From positions 9,486,001 through 9,550,000 of the forward strand of contig CM056729.1 of assembly GCA_029844215.1 (NCBI GenBank): a stretch of DNA of 64,000 nucleotides, read 5' to 3'. The notes beneath the pieces are model-generated. The model had not been told where the DNA came from, did not search any database, and saw only the letters and a program-made list of their open reading frames with translations. Position numbers and translations under genes: made by a program. Within the stretch, counting starts at the first letter, position 1. Every line of letters begins with the position of its first letter. The DNA comes from Przewalskia tangutica. Its lineage: Eukaryota; Streptophyta; Magnoliopsida; Solanales; Solanaceae. Shown one piece after another: positions 1 to 11,910 of this stretch.

Positions 1-2
1 GA

Positions 3-440
3 CCCAAACCCCGCATAGATGCCGAAAGAAAACCAACAAAAACCTATACACCTTTAGCCGAGCCCATAGCTCAAGTGTATGAGAAGCTGAAAGCCGCAGG
101 AATACTCCATCCAATTCCCAGAAATACTCCCAGGCCTACTTCCCGAGGGCACGATAAGACTAGACATCAGGCATACCACTCCGGCAAGGACACGACATCG
201 AAAATTGCTATACACTCAAAGAGCAGTAGAGGAATTAATCGGCGAGGAGTCATTCTGAAAGATGGTCCTCTCAATGCAAACAATAACTTTCAAGTTATGA
301 AGATGCCCATGTTAGCATGATAATCGAAAATGAAGAACATGCCGAAGGGACTATTACGCCAAATCGCAGCGGAAGAAAGTTGAATCATCAACCAACCGCC
401 AGAAAGGAGGTGCTCGCGAAATTGTTTAACTATTGAATAA
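3..440 (+). pseudogene. gag C-terminal remnant of Ty3/gypsy element
   Basis: The frame from base 3 is open from the edge and reads PIAQVYEKLKAAGILHPIP, a signature of the gag C-terminus of plant Tat/Ogre-like elements. The following AYHSG segment should lead into a zinc-knuckle-like H-D-I-E-N-C-Y motif, but that motif lies in another frame, so there is at least one frameshift near 190. A further shift near 295 leads to a frame reading EDAHVSMIIENEEH. The gene is therefore dead. The family assignment is from recall of related Solanaceae elements. Confidence 0.65.
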
Positions 441-587
441 GTCATTCGTCTAGTTGTGCGCTGCAAGATATGATCCGTCAAGACTCAACCATCAAGACAC
501 AGAGCAGGAGAAATGGACTCGCGCCGCCTCACCGAGTCCCGAAATAGTTAGTTTTATGCATTTTGCCCTTTATATGTAATAATTGGA

Positions 588-724
588 ACTACGTTTGACT
601 GATTCCTCGGTGGATACGTGGCGCCGCCCCGCCTGGTCCCACATCTAGAAATTTTAATTTTACCCAATTTCACTTGTAATGAACTACGTCATGACTGATT
701 CCTCACGAGGATACGTAGCGCCTA
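588..724 (+). repeat. Two copies of the GAACTACGT...ATACGT hairpin module
   Basis: Both copies begin GAACTACGT and end in GGATACGTGGCGCC or GGATACGTAGCGCC. In the second copy CTACGT and ACGTAG can pair. The same module occurs at least six times in the complete Ogre-like element (32635-34720). Confidence 0.7.
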
Positions 725-1261
725 AATCGGCTTCGGTCACACCATTAGGAAACTTTCCCTTCGTTCTAAAATAACAAGAATGCACATAACATACGAGCAA
801 CTCCATTGAGACCCCCTCAGGCCAAACACCCTTTTCAAAACTGGGACAAGGTAGGAAACCAGGCAGGGGTGATGAGTCCAAACAAGACAGACATCCGAGC
901 ATCAAGAGTCTAAGGTCAACGCGGATCAACCGCCCCCCCCCCAAAACTCACAAAACTTTCTTTGGCGCAGTCCTTTATATTAGCGGAGGATACAACAAAG
1001 TTCTTCATATTAGCGTATAAAATACTAAAGCGTAAAGAAGCAAAAGCAGAATCAAGAATAAAACTCAAAGTTCGCAACAAAGCCGAGCGCATCACCGACA
1101 CAAAGTCAAATTCGCACACGACAACGACATCTCAGCACCCACAACATCTCAGCATTCACATATCAGGGACGACATCCCTACCCCTAAAATTGCACTTCTC
1201 ATATATATTTATCATTTGGTTTAAACAGGTATACACTAACGTTTTCTCGCTTAGCGAGCAT

Positions 1262-1455
1262 TTATTCTACGGCGAGCAAAGAACACGCCCGTGCAACGAC
1301 GTTATCGGAACATCGCCCGCATAACGACGTGATCAAGAAGTCCACACGACGACGCCAAAGAAGAATACGCCCAGTAACGACGTTATCAAGACAGTCCACG
1401 CAACGACGCCAAAGAAGAACACGCCCGCATAACGACGTTATCAAGACAAAGAAGT
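1262..1455 (+). repeat. Tandem repeat of about 57-60 bp in element 3' region
   Basis: Roughly three diverged units share the pieces CGCCCGCATAACGACGTTAT, CAAGACAGTCCACGCAACG and CCAAAGAAGAACACG. It lies where Tat-lineage elements often carry satellite-like repeats in the 3' untranslated region. Confidence 0.65.
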
Positions 1456-1594
1456 CCAAACGACGCCATCATCGTGATATTACATAAGGAAGATTTTCTC
1501 GTTCTCAAAATTGCATTTTATCATTCATGCTTTATTATTCTGTCTTAGCGCATGCACTAACTCTTCCTCGAGCTTTAGTCTGCGAGCACCGCAA

Positions 1595-1955
1595 TAAGTC
1601 CAAAACGACGCCACGCCCAAAACGACGCCGAGTCCGAACGACTCAAACGACGCCACGTCCGAAAACGACGCTAAGTCCAAAACGACACCACGCCCAAAAC
1701 GACGCCGAGTCCAAAACGACTCGGTCCGAACGACTCGCCCAAAACGACGCCACGTCCAAAACGACGACAAGTCCAAAACGACTCGGTCCAAAACGACTCA
1801 GTCCGAAACGACTCGCGTCCAAAACGCATTTACAAGTCCAAAACGACTCGGTCCGAAACGACTCGCGTCCAAAACGACGCCACGTCCAAAACGACCACGT
1901 CCAAAACGGCGACAAGTCCAAACGACGACAAGTCCGAAACGGCAAGTCAAAGATA
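1595..1955 (+). repeat. Short tandem repeat, GTCCAAAACGAC-type units
   Basis: About 20 short units of about 17-20 bases built on (A/G)GTCC(A/G)AAACGAC followed by GCC, GAC or TCG. Open frames on both strands here come from the repeat composition and are not genes. Confidence 0.75.
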
Positions 1956-2444
1956 TCACATCTACGCAGGACGATTTCTGTTCTCAAATTGCGTTTTTCG
2001 TATTATTCTGTCTCGCAGCTTATGCACTAAACTCTTTCTTGAGCTTTAGTCTACAGGACGACAGCAGCGACAACGATCCGCATTCACAATCGCAACACGC
2101 CCGCGCAGGCGAAATCACAACATTTGCGGCAGATCGCATCAACACCAGACATCATATTTTTGCAGATAACATTTTTTTACTCACGGTTGCATTACTTTTA
2201 AAATTATACATCATCATTTTTTGCCTTAATTATGCACTAACCGCTTGTTCAAGTTAGCATGCAGCGAGAGCACAACGTGGATTTTCTCTTCAATAACCGG
2301 CAATCTGTTGGGGCCAACCTTCCCAACGATCGCGTGCGCCTCAGCGTCGGTCCACTCGCCCACATCACCATAGAACCCAGACTACAAGCCATAGCGACAC
2401 CCTGTGTGCAAGCCAGTTATATTCTTTTACCTTTTGCACCATAG

Positions 2445-2472
2445 CCCAGTGTCACCATAACTCGACACTGGG
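2445..2472 (+). other. Stem-loop CCCAGTGTC/GACACTGGG, copy 1
   Basis: A perfect 9-bp inverted repeat with a 10-base loop. A second copy follows 77 bases later and the same pair recurs at 36513-36619 before the 3' LTR of the complete element. Confidence 0.8.
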
Positions 2473-2521
2473 ACAAATTTTGAGTCCGCGTTAGCCCGCC
2501 GTGGTGTTTAGACCATGGTAA

Positions 2522-2549
2522 CCCAGTGTCGTCATAACTCGACACTGGG
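2522..2549 (+). other. Stem-loop CCCAGTGTC/GACACTGGG, copy 2
   Basis: The stem is identical to that at 2445 and the loop is 10 bases. It is followed, as the other copies are, by a stretch beginning GACA. It lies about 140 bases before the LTR. Confidence 0.8.
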
Positions 2550-2675
2550 ACAGTTTTTTGATTTTTTGCGTCAGCCTTGTCTACCTGCCCGGCATTTTTT
2601 GCAATTCTGAAGATCGAGACAAAATTGGCTATGAGTCAACGTCTTTGTCCGAAGATTCTTCCATCATCTCCATAC

Positions 2676-2688
2676 AAAGAGGGACATC
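2676..2688 (+). other. Polypurine tract
   Basis: AAAGAGGGACATC lies directly before the LTR start TGTTGACACCC. The complete element has AAAGAGGGACAAC in the same place (36770-36782). It would prime plus-strand DNA synthesis. Confidence 0.75.
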
Positions 2689-3236
2689 TGTTGACACCCA
2701 ATTTTGACCCTCCCGTCCAGCCATTAACCATAAATTACACTAATTTTTGTAAAATAATTTTTAGGATTTTTTATAATAAAATACAACAATAAAACATTAA
2801 ATACAGGCATAAATAATTAATAATGGCATCGCGTAGAGTCTTAAGCACTTAGAGTCCCGCGCCCGCATTTTTTTTTAACTTTAAGCTTTGTCGTGACTCT
2901 TAAATAATTAATAAATGCATAAAATAAATAATTTAGCGATAACGTCGTGTCAGGTAGCATAGCCGCATTTATTAGTAATCCTTGGTAACTTTAAAATCAA
3001 TTTTTATCTAATACATGCATTTAATAGCGTCGCATTTATAAAAGCTTTAAACAATTCTTAAAAATCATATTTGCATTTAGCATTGAAATAATTCAAAGCT
3101 CATTTTAATTTTAATTCAACTTCGCAATAATGCATAACAATAAAATTTTAAATAATAGCGTCGCATTCTAAAGCATTAAGCATTAATTAAACAACACGCC
3201 CGCATTTATTATCGTAATAGCTTTATAACTCGAAAT

Positions 3237-3330
3237 TAGACTAATTTAGCACCTAAATAATTAGACTAATTTAGCACCTAAATAATTAGACTAATGTAGC
3301 ACCTAGATAATTTTAAAGCGCCTAAATAAT
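3237..3330 (+). repeat. Threefold TTTAGCACCTAAATAATTAG repeat
   Basis: A ~28-base unit containing ATTAGACTAATTTAGCACCT repeats two to three times, with later copies changed. It lies inside the 5' part of the LTR. Confidence 0.75.
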
Positions 3331-5397
3331 TTAATCACAATTCATTAGTTTATTTAGCACTAATTAATTAAACACTACCTAATTAAATACCTAATTAAAC
3401 TAACTAGCCTAAAACTAATTAACCCCTAATTAAAACTAATACCCCAGCCCCACTTAAACTCTACCCTTTACTAACTACCAGCCCATTCGCCCAGCCCAAT
3501 AAAACAACCCGTGGCCCAAACCCGATCAGCCCAGCAACCCTTTTATTTCCCTTACCACCACAAGCCCCTTTACCCATCGCCCTCCTCTTCATCCACACAA
3601 AAACGAACGAAACCCTAAGCCTTCAATCGCCTTCACCTGACCTCGAGATTTCACGATTTTCAGAAAATCCGGCGACACCTTCCTTACCCACACACACCCA
3701 GCCAACGATCCCCTACCATATCCAACCTTACCTTAACGAATCATTAAACACCCGGATTCGTCCAAAATAAAAGGGTAAGAATCAATACGAAATCTTAGCA
3801 TATCAAGTACGAATCGTGCGAATTCAGAGCAAGAATAGGCATAGAAATCTCAGCTTTAAATGCATACCAAACATAGAACCCGAAGAGGGGCTACATAAAC
3901 ACATGCAATAGAACTCAGTGGAGGCATGGACGGAGAGGGGTCGAGCACAGTAGGTCAGTAGCAATCGTTTTCTTTACGAGAGCAGCAGCGAACACCCCTT
4001 AGCAGCAGTTAAGCACACACACAGAGTCAAATAAAGCCCAGAGGCATCGATCGCAGAGACGAGGGAGTTCAGTAGCAAGAATCGACAGAGCATAGGAAGT
4101 TAAGGGGCTCGACATAGACAATCAAAGATAGCACAAATAGGAAATTAGAATCCTTTCCTTTCAATTCCGGTAAAAATCGCAGGAACTCGCCTTTCATTCG
4201 CATCGCAAACCCGGCCGTCAGCGGACCGACGACTTGATACGCTGCCGGTTATTTGCGGAGAAGGTAAACCCGTTCTCCTTCAGATTTCTCATTTTTACGC
4301 CTTACAACCTGTTCGAATGATGTGTTCTGTCGTTTACGTTTAATATCACCTGTGTATGATGTGAAGTATATCGGTTTGTGTTGAACCTGTTTATCAGAAT
4401 TAATCGCTACTGGTGTTCGTAGTTATGGGTGTCAATGTGTTTAGTGCAATACCAATATCAGTGTGTGAAATATGCCTTTTTGGTGCGATCAGTTGAGTGT
4501 GGTAAATCAATATTTACAGCTGTTTGTGCTTAGCGAATCACTGTATCTGCTCAAATTAATGTTAACTGTTATTGATGTTCCTGTTTGAGATGATGTATGT
4601 GAGTTCATCTTAGGTCTGCTAATTGTTAAAGTTTTAAACCAAGTGACCATGCATCCCTATTGAAGTTTTTGTCTTGCATATGTGCATCTTGTCCCTTACT
4701 TTGAATCACATGTATAGATTAGTCTTGCGCTGGCTCAAGTTTGACATGCTTACTAGTTAAAATCAGGGCTGAATGTATAAATGTGTATTTTGGCTAGGAA
4801 GTGATTTGCATCATGTCCTTTAGCTGAAAGAGGTAGACAGAAATCAATGCTTATTTGGGTTCTGTTAAAAATGAACCAGTAATCATGTATAGCTTAATGT
4901 CTAAAGACTTCAGGGACTGAATGCTTATATCTTGCTGCTTGCTGCTTGCTGTATCGGTTCTCATTTTAAATCTAAACTTTCACATTCAGGCTAGTTTCTT
5001 TGCATTACTTAATGCTTGGTTTGCGCTACCTCATACCGATTTGGAACTAGATCTGCTCCTATTACTAAACATGATCGATGCCTTCTCTTAGCCTCAAGTA
5101 TTGTCCTCTTGAATTTGCTCTGATTGCGCTTGCAGTGTTTTCTATCTTGTTGTGTCATGCTTGCTGTCTAAATTTGTTTTCCTGCCGGCTGCCTTCTCTT
5201 AGCATCACAATAGTGTTCTTTTTGCATTTTGCCCCAATTGCACTGCGCCCACGACGCCGCCGCTTTTCCTTTGCTCGAGTCATTGTGGCATGTTATGTGC
5301 TCGTTCTAATTATTTGTATCAATTATTGTTTGGGCTCGTACTAATCCTTATTTCTTTCTTATTTTACATGAACTGCAATGCATGGGAGCAAACGAAG

Positions 5398-5414
5398 AAT
5401 CTCGATACGAGACT
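5398..5414 (+). other. LTR leader inverted repeat AATCTCG-ATA-CGAGACT
   Basis: Seven-base arms (one mismatch) around a three-base spacer. Similar arms occur at 8617-8635, 30657-30673 and 38266-38282, each time with a different spacer. Confidence 0.65.
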
Positions 5415-6007
5415 CATCGCACCTCTTATCAAACGAAGCATATGTCCATGTCCGCAATTGCATCCTCTCTTTGTGTCAAGAAGTTTCAAGCTATAGGCAG
5501 AATGACATCGTCACTTCCCCGAGTCATCTTTATTTTATTCTGCTTCATTTATTTGTTGTAAATTAATTGTTTAACGCTACACCAATTAATAGAATAGTTA
5601 GAATAATTAAATCTTGAACCAATAGATTAGCAAGTAGTTGGACACTAGAAATCTCATTCCCCTTGAGTCGATTACCTTAGTCGTCGCATATTACTCAAAT
5701 CAGGCTAACCCCTTAACAATTTCATTCTCATAATCATATAGGAAGCTAAGATCTAGAAAAGAAAAGCAGTTTGTTATGAAAGCATTATTAGCATTTGACC
5801 TAGCAAAAGCTATTTAGGTCCCAAGATCGTTAATCTTTGCATGAAAAAGACCTCCGCATATCCTAGTTTACAAACACATATCTTGTCATAATAGATTTGC
5901 ATTGTTACTCCCATACTAAGCTAAACACTACATTTCATATAGTCCTTATCACTTTAGGAATATATTTCTTTTCGTTGAAACCAAAGCTCATTTTTTATAC
6001 TTTAAAT

Positions 6008-6745
6008 AAATCTTGCATTCTTGACTAAAGCACCTGTAGCATCTTAGCACTTCTAGCACCTTTAATATGCTAGCATTCCTTTAGCACCTTTGACGCCTTT
6101 CTTTTTTAAGCTTTCTAAGCATTTTTTAAAACTTTAGCATTTTTAGCATCTTTAACCTTTTAACACTTTTAATATTTTAGCACATCCTAGCATTCTTTTG
6201 TACTTTAGCATATTAGCACTACTTTTAGCACTTTAGCATTTAGCACTTTTAAGCGCCTCTTAGCACCTTTAGCACCCTTCTAGCATTTAATACCTTTTAG
6301 CAACCTTTAGTATTTTAAGCACTTTTAAACATTTAGCATTCGGCTCTTTTTAATTATAACACCTTTTTATACTTTAAGCACCTTTTAAACATTTTAACAT
6401 TTTAGCATTTTTTTTAAGTAGGAGGAGCTTTTATTTTGCATTTTTAAATATAATAATTACCCTAGGTTTGGCAGACAACCGCAGTTAAGCGGATCTTAGA
6501 GGGTGCCTAACCCCTTCCCTCTAGACTAATAAAGAACCCTTACCCAAAATCTCATTAAGTTTAGCAGACCATAAAAATGGAGTTAGTGTTGACTTCAACC
6601 TAGTTGACATTTAGGTGTCCTAATTCACCCAATTAATTAGGTGGCGACTCCGCGAACCCTTAGCATTTAAGCACCCTTTTGCACTTTTAGCACCTTTTTA
6701 GGCTCTTAAGCATTTTTAAACATTTTAGCATTTTATTTTTATTTT
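6008..6745 (+). repeat. AT-rich degenerate repeat TTTAGCAC(C/T)TTTTAGCATTT
   Basis: Dozens of short irregular units of the type TTTAGCACCTTTTAGCAT occupy 6008-6420 and again 6655-6745. The conserved LTR end block sits between them. It looks like slippage expansion in the LTR. Confidence 0.7.
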
Positions 6746-7174
6746 TCTAACCTTTTTTATTTGAGCAGGAGTTTATTTAGAATGCCGCGGCCGAAAAGGG
6801 GCGCGACACCCATTACCTCCCCATCGCCCATCACCTCTTTTTCTCCTTTTTCTGAACCTCTGAACCATGAGAGTTCATTTTAACCAATGAATCGAGGAAT
6901 ACATGAAGGTCTAGCGGTTTGCTGGACCTTCCTCTCTTCGATCCAGTGGATAAAACATGATTCGAAGCCGTTCGGAGGGTAATCCAGAGGATAACAACCT
7001 TACCTTTGTCCCAACGTTCCCTTTCTCGCAAATCAGTCTGAGGAATGAGATTCTCCACCCCTTTTTTCCATCACCTCACCTGTCGATTTGTCACATACCC
7101 TTTCCCCCCTTTTTGATTCTGAATTTAAATTTCGAATTAGGGGGTGGGTATGAGTGTGAGGAAGGGTCTTGGGC

Positions 7175-7182
7175 TATAAATA
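7175..7182 (+). promoter_or_regulatory. LTR TATA box
   Basis: TATAAATA in the context GGGCTATAAATAGACCC, followed by a CT-rich leader. It is in the position expected for the U3 promoter of this LTR. Confidence 0.65.
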
Positions 7183-8616
7183 GACCCATCTAGTTGTGTT
7201 TGAAGATAGAGTTTTCTCCCTTTGAAAAGCCGAGAACAAGTTTCAATTTTTAACTTTGAAGGAGCTCAGAAAATCAGTAATACATACCTCCTGGAAAACA
7301 GACCTCAAAATCCCCTTTTATTCCTAGTATTGGTACCTAAGGTTTGCCTCTCTTCAGTCGCACACACAAAAACACCTCCGAGCGGATTCGACGACTCCTC
7401 GATTCGCTACTCGAAGGTCAGTGAATCCGAATTTTTCTCTTTAATTTGCTTCGCTGTGTAGTTGAAAGATTTAGATTTCTAGCATAATTGATTACTATAT
7501 GTTGTTGTGTGTTAAAATAATTACAATATGTTGTTGTGTGCTAAAATACATGTTTCTGATATTAATATAAACTGAAATCTTTCGTGTTTCTTTGGTATCA
7601 TCGGATATATGGTTAATCTCCAACTGGTACAGTAGCTTGTTGGCATAAGAATTTTCTAGTTCATTCTCTATTATATGACTGCAACCATAAATCTTATAAG
7701 CGTCGTTGAATTTCTTTTTAACACTAAATTATGTTCATGAAGTAGTCTAATATTTAAGATGTCCTGTTTATTTGCATACAAAAGCATGTACTTAAATCTG
7801 GGAGGACTTGACTGTTTGGTCTTGGCTAGCATGTGTTTTGCCTTTCTTATTACATGCAGGACTAATCTGTGCTTAGTGTTAAGTTAGCTCTTTTGACAGA
7901 AATTATCACTGGACTTTCAATTGTGTGTCAACTACTAAATCTTCCATGAGTTAGTGTAGTGAGCGTGATGTAAGGGGGCCATCTTAGTGTTTAGTTTGGT
8001 CTGGAAGGTTTAGAAGAAGTATACTGGGGTTGTCACGGTTGAAGAAGTTCATATGGAGAAATGTCATTGACAACACGCGCCATAAATATCTATGTTTGTG
8101 TCCACTACTATCTGCCTTAAAGTGTTGGGTTACATGGGTTAAATATTATTATGTCCTAGCTTCTGTGTCTTTACAACAGTTCTATAATTTTCCCTATGTT
8201 GATGTGTCAACTTGACCCCTGAAATTATGTAATATTTAACAAACTTACGGGATAGAACTTGATTAAAGATGGTGGAATGATAGGGTAGTATTTTCATGAG
8301 TCAGTATGTCGTGTGCATATCTGAGCTAGGCCCAAGCATTAAACCAAGTGTCCAGCATTACGGCCATATATTATTTTCAAAATCAAAAAAAAAATTGGGC
8401 CTGCACTGTGTTCTGTTTACCTCGCATATACCATGAGACATGGCTTTAATAAAATGGTTCGATTGTTGTTTTGGGTTTGTTTATGGATGAAATAAAGTGA
8501 TTAGATATGTTTAAATGTTACGCACATATATATATTACTCGATAAGATTTGGATCATGTACTAATCCTTTTCTTTTCTTTATTTTTTTTACATGAAATAC
8601 ATCGGAGAGCAAGAAA

Positions 8617-8635
8617 GAGTCTCATTACGAGACTC
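8617..8635 (+). other. LTR leader inverted repeat GAGTCTC-ATTAC-GAGACTC
   Basis: Perfect 7-bp arms with a 5-base spacer. It is the counterpart of the repeats at 5398, 30657 and 38266. All four are followed within about 80 bases by material containing GACAT. Confidence 0.7.
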
Positions 8636-9691
8636 GCCGCGAGATCCACATCCGTATTCTGCATTCTTGCATCTTTGGCCTCGAAACTTCTAAACAAATA
8701 GGGCGAGTTGACATCGTCGCTCGCCTCATTCTCCTCAACTCCTTAACCTCTTCCCTTATTTATTTCGTCATTTTATTCTTCTTGTTATATGATTGCATAA
8801 CCCTATACAATTATTAAATGTGTAGAATATACTTAAGATATTTATAATAATTAGACTTTGAATAGATTGGGGGAGAGCAGTTAAAAATGGAATTTATCTT
8901 TGATTTATTTTCATACATAATTAAACTTTCCAAAATCAATCACTATATATATACTATTAGTATATAGAAAGACATAATAAGGAGACTTTCTTTCTTTAAA
9001 AACCCATAATAAGGCATGTTTTTCTTATAAGTTTCAAGATAATCCCTTTCCGTAATAAAAATCTTTTCTAACATTAATTATAAAACAGTCTGTTGTAATT
9101 TATGCTTCATCCAAAAATTAAATCTTATAACATTCTATATTCATCCCTTACATGCATTTATAACTTATGCGATGCTGAAATTATCAAAAATATATCCTTT
9201 GAGCAAAATCGTTTATTTAAATTCATGCATTTTTTTGATGCTTTACAAGTGCACATTCATGAAAATTCTGATTTTATATATCGCACTAATTTTCAAAAAA
9301 TTATTTTTCTATGCATTTTAAATGAACCTCATACAAATTATTGTTTATATCTTTCAATTATTTGTTTATAATATATTTTTCTTAAACTTTATACTTCCAA
9401 AAAATATGCTTTCCTTAGCACAATAATTAACTTAAATTTGACCGGATAACCGCAAGTTAGCAGAACTTAGAGAGTGTCTAATCTCTTTCCTTTAGGATAA
9501 TGAAGAACTCTTACCCATAATCTCATTAAGTTTTGCATATCATTAAATAGAGATCATTTGTAACATTTTTTATGCTATTTAAAAGTGTCCTAGTTCACTA
9601 TAATAATTAGGTGACGACTCCTTAAAAATAATTAGGAATCAATCATACGTAGTACACCATTTTCGACTCCGGTTTAAATGAAGTATTACAC

Positions 9692-10068
9692 CCATAATTC
9701 TTGGGAGACCATTCCTAGCCACAGGGAGAGTCATCATTGATGTTGAAAAGGGGGAGTTAAAACTCAGAGTTCAAGGTGAGGAAATGGTATTCAAAGTTTT
9801 CAAGTAGGCCACTGAACCTCAAATCAATGCTAGATGTTTTGCTATTGGGGTAGTTGACAAGGTTGTGCCTGAGAAAAACCTCACAAGTACTGATGCTCGT
9901 GGGGTACCACCAAAGCAGCATGGAGAACCTGATGGTAAGATTTCTGAACTAGCTATTGATGAAAAAAAATTGAATTGCTCTGAAATCAGAACCGTGAAAA
10001 AAAATAGAAGGAGAAGAAATAGAATGGTGCTAAAATGGATATATGGAGGGGACACTCTACCTCCTTGA
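9692..10068 (+). pseudogene. Retroelement aspartic protease remnant and C-terminal tail
   Basis: The first codons read PIILGRPFLATGRVIIDVEK, the downstream part of an Athila-type protease domain (the ILGRPFL motif follows the catalytic region, which is missing here). An in-frame stop follows at about 9806. The frame then continues through NARCFAIGVVDKVVPEKN and a lysine/arginine-rich tail (KKNRRRRNR) to a stop at 10066. The interrupted frame and lost upstream half make it a pseudogene. Confidence 0.7.
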
Positions 10069-10307
10069 TTTAGTAAGTAACATGCGTCCGGCTAAAAGAC
10101 GTTAAAGACAACGCTACTTAGGAGACAACCCAATATTTTTAATTATGTTATTTCAATTTTTGTTTTAGTTTGTTTATTTTGTTTTGAACAGTCTCACGAT
10201 CTGGTATGTAGTGTTTTTGGATGACAGATTAAGGCAGGGACTCACTCCAAAGGGCGAAGACTTCACAATGCAGAAAACTTGAGGACACTGAAATTTTTCC
10301 GGAATTA

Positions 10308-10319
10308 GCACCGCGGTGC
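10308..10319. other. GC-rich palindrome GCACCGCGGTGC
   Basis: A perfect 12-bp palindrome in the non-coding region of the Athila-like element. The same palindrome recurs in its LTR and in both solo LTRs. Confidence 0.75.
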
Positions 10320-11540
10320 AGGGTCAAGGGACCGCGGTTCCTCCTTCGGCAGTGTGCACATTAATTTGTCCTTCCTCCAACCTCCGTATGAGTGTTGTGT
10401 CAGTAAGTTATCCCTTTATTTCTAGTCTTCACATATTGGGGACAATGTGTCGATTACGTTTGGGGGTGTCTTATTTTGTCTTATTGTTTTTAAGTCTTTT
10501 TTATTTGTCTTATGTTGTTTTAGGTGTTTTTGAGTCATGTTTTTTTTATGGATCATGCATGTTGTAGTTGCTAACGATAATGAGTGGATAACGTGGGATA
10601 ATGTAATGAAATTGAAAGCAAAGATATGTGTGCTTAAGTTAGATATGCCAAAAATTCATGACATCTAATTATTTGAGATATTTGTGCTTAGCATATATGT
10701 GTCAGTTATGGAAAGAAAGGTTAAAAAATGTCTAGAAAATTTATTTGCTTGTTATTTGAGGCGAAATAGTTAAGATGTACATGTTTAGGGAGATGATTCA
10801 GACATTTCTGTGATAGCATTTTGATCATTCATTATCTATCCTTACATAAATTGTATCACTAGTCAGCCCCTTTGAGCAAAAAATAAGATCTTTCTTTGAC
10901 ACCCTATGATTCTCAGTTGCCATAAGTAATAATTGAAAGTTATTGGGATGAAAAGTGTTGAAAAAGAATGAAAAGATAGTGAAAAATTTTGATGCACCCC
11001 AATGAAAAATATGCAAAAATCTAAGTTTGGGGGTGCTTGTTATTTATAATGTTTCTCGTTCTCTCAAAAGAAAAGAAGGAAAAATTAGGTATGAGATTAA
11101 AAAAAGTCAAAAAGAAAGAAAAAAAAGTTGAATGAAAAATTATTATGATACATAATGTGAGCCCAAATGCCTACTTTTACCTACCCCGGTCTAAGCCTAC
11201 ATTACAACCCTTGAAAGTCCTGATGATCTTTAATATGTATGTCTATGATTAGTGGAGAATAACAATTAAACAGATCTATAGCGTTTTGAGAAAGATGGAA
11301 TGAAATTGACATGCATAGGTTAGGTGTTTGTATTTCCATTGATCATGATCTAAGTGAATTTCCGAAATATCTATCTTGAAATTCTAAATTGTGAAACATT
11401 TATGCTATATATGTTCTAATATATTATCCCAACTTTCATCCATACTTTTGAAGAAGCATTGCTATAGCTACTTGATCCATTTCATTGAATCTTGTATTTG
11501 ATTTTGTTTTTGTTTAGTGCTTTACTCGAGGGCGAGTAAA

Positions 11541-11559
11541 GTGTAAGTTTGAGGGTGTT
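11541..11559 (+). other. Polypurine tract of the Athila-like element
   Basis: GTGTAAGTTTGAGGGTGTT lies just before the LTR start TGTTGAG. The minus-strand relative has AAGTTTGGGGGTGTT in the same place (59500-59515). Confidence 0.65.
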
Positions 11560-11810
11560 TGTTGAGTGTATTTTATACACTCCTTTGAGTTCTATTTAGT
11601 TAGTATTTTACTCTTTTATCTTGCGTTTAATATAGTGTTAGGTGTGTTTTTCTTTCATTTTGTGTCACAGCGGTTACAAAGGAGAATATACTACTTTTGA
11701 GGATGAAACGAGCTTAATTGAGATGAAATATGAACAAGCACAACCCAAGGAATGAAGCTTAAGAAGTGCCACGAAGAATAGAGCAAATCAAGCGGAGTCT
11801 GACAAAACTA

Positions 11811-11824
11811 GGCACCGCGGTGCC
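11811..11824. other. Palindrome GGCACCGCGGTGCC in LTR
   Basis: A perfect 14-bp palindrome. A second, 12-bp core copy follows at 11899-11910. The solo LTRs also carry two such sites (14348, 14405) or one changed version (16269). Confidence 0.8.
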
Positions 11825-11898
11825 ATGGAACCGCGGCCCAAAAAGTGGAACCGAGGCGTAAAAATTCCAGTGGGCAACCCAGTGATTTCAGCCAATTA

Positions 11899-11910
11899 GC
11901 ACCGCGGTGC
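11899..11910. other. Palindrome GCACCGCGGTGC in LTR
   Basis: The second copy of the palindrome in this LTR, 88 bases after the first. Confidence 0.8.

Larger units (their letters stand above)
1..2688 (+). mobile_element. Ty3/gypsy (Tat/Ogre-like) element, 3' internal part
   Basis: This is the downstream internal region of a large LTR retrotransposon cut by the left window edge. It holds a decayed gag tail (about 3-440), two copies of a hairpin module (591-724), two tandem-repeat fields (1262-1955), a pair of stem-loops (2445-2549) and a purine tract directly before the LTR at 2689. The same order of parts recurs in the complete element at 29180-38994, which supports one lineage. No RT or integrase sequence is seen in this window part. 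Confidence 0.8.
2689..6808 (+). mobile_element. 3' LTR of the left Tat/Ogre-like element (~4.1 kb)
   Basis: It begins TGTTGACACCCAATTTTGAC, the start shared with the LTRs at 29180 and 36783. It ends GGGGCGCGACA after the family's conserved terminal block (about 6460-6660: AACCGCAGTTAAGCGGATCT, TAACCCCTTCCC, AATTAGGTGGCGACTCC). The length of 4120 bp is within the range known for Ogre-like LTRs. Inside are a threefold repeat (3237-3330), a leader with the inverted repeat at 5398-5414, and an AT-rich TTTAGCAC-type field. The 5' LTR is outside the window, so the target duplication cannot be tested. Confidence 0.75.
6809..9691 (+). mobile_element. Second Tat/Ogre-like LTR, 5' end missing or altered
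   Basis: The right end is the conserved LTR end block (9430-9691), finishing in GACTCCGG...GTATTACA, like the ends at 31385 and 38994. A TATA box (7175), a long leader, and the inverted repeat at 8617 also match the layout of the 29180 LTR. No TGTTGACACCC start is present; the sequence begins directly at the end of the previous LTR. Most likely the left element inserted into this LTR. It is itself inserted in the Athila-like protease region that resumes at 9692. Confidence 0.65.

Noticed and set aside
1527..2030. A 167-residue basic open frame and opposite-strand frames
   Set aside because: They are produced by the GTCCAAAACGAC-type tandem repeat and show no protein motif.
6957..7461. Open frames in the leader of the second Ogre-like LTR
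   Set aside because: They follow a TATA box but have no protein similarity, and equivalent positions in the other LTRs are not open in the same way.
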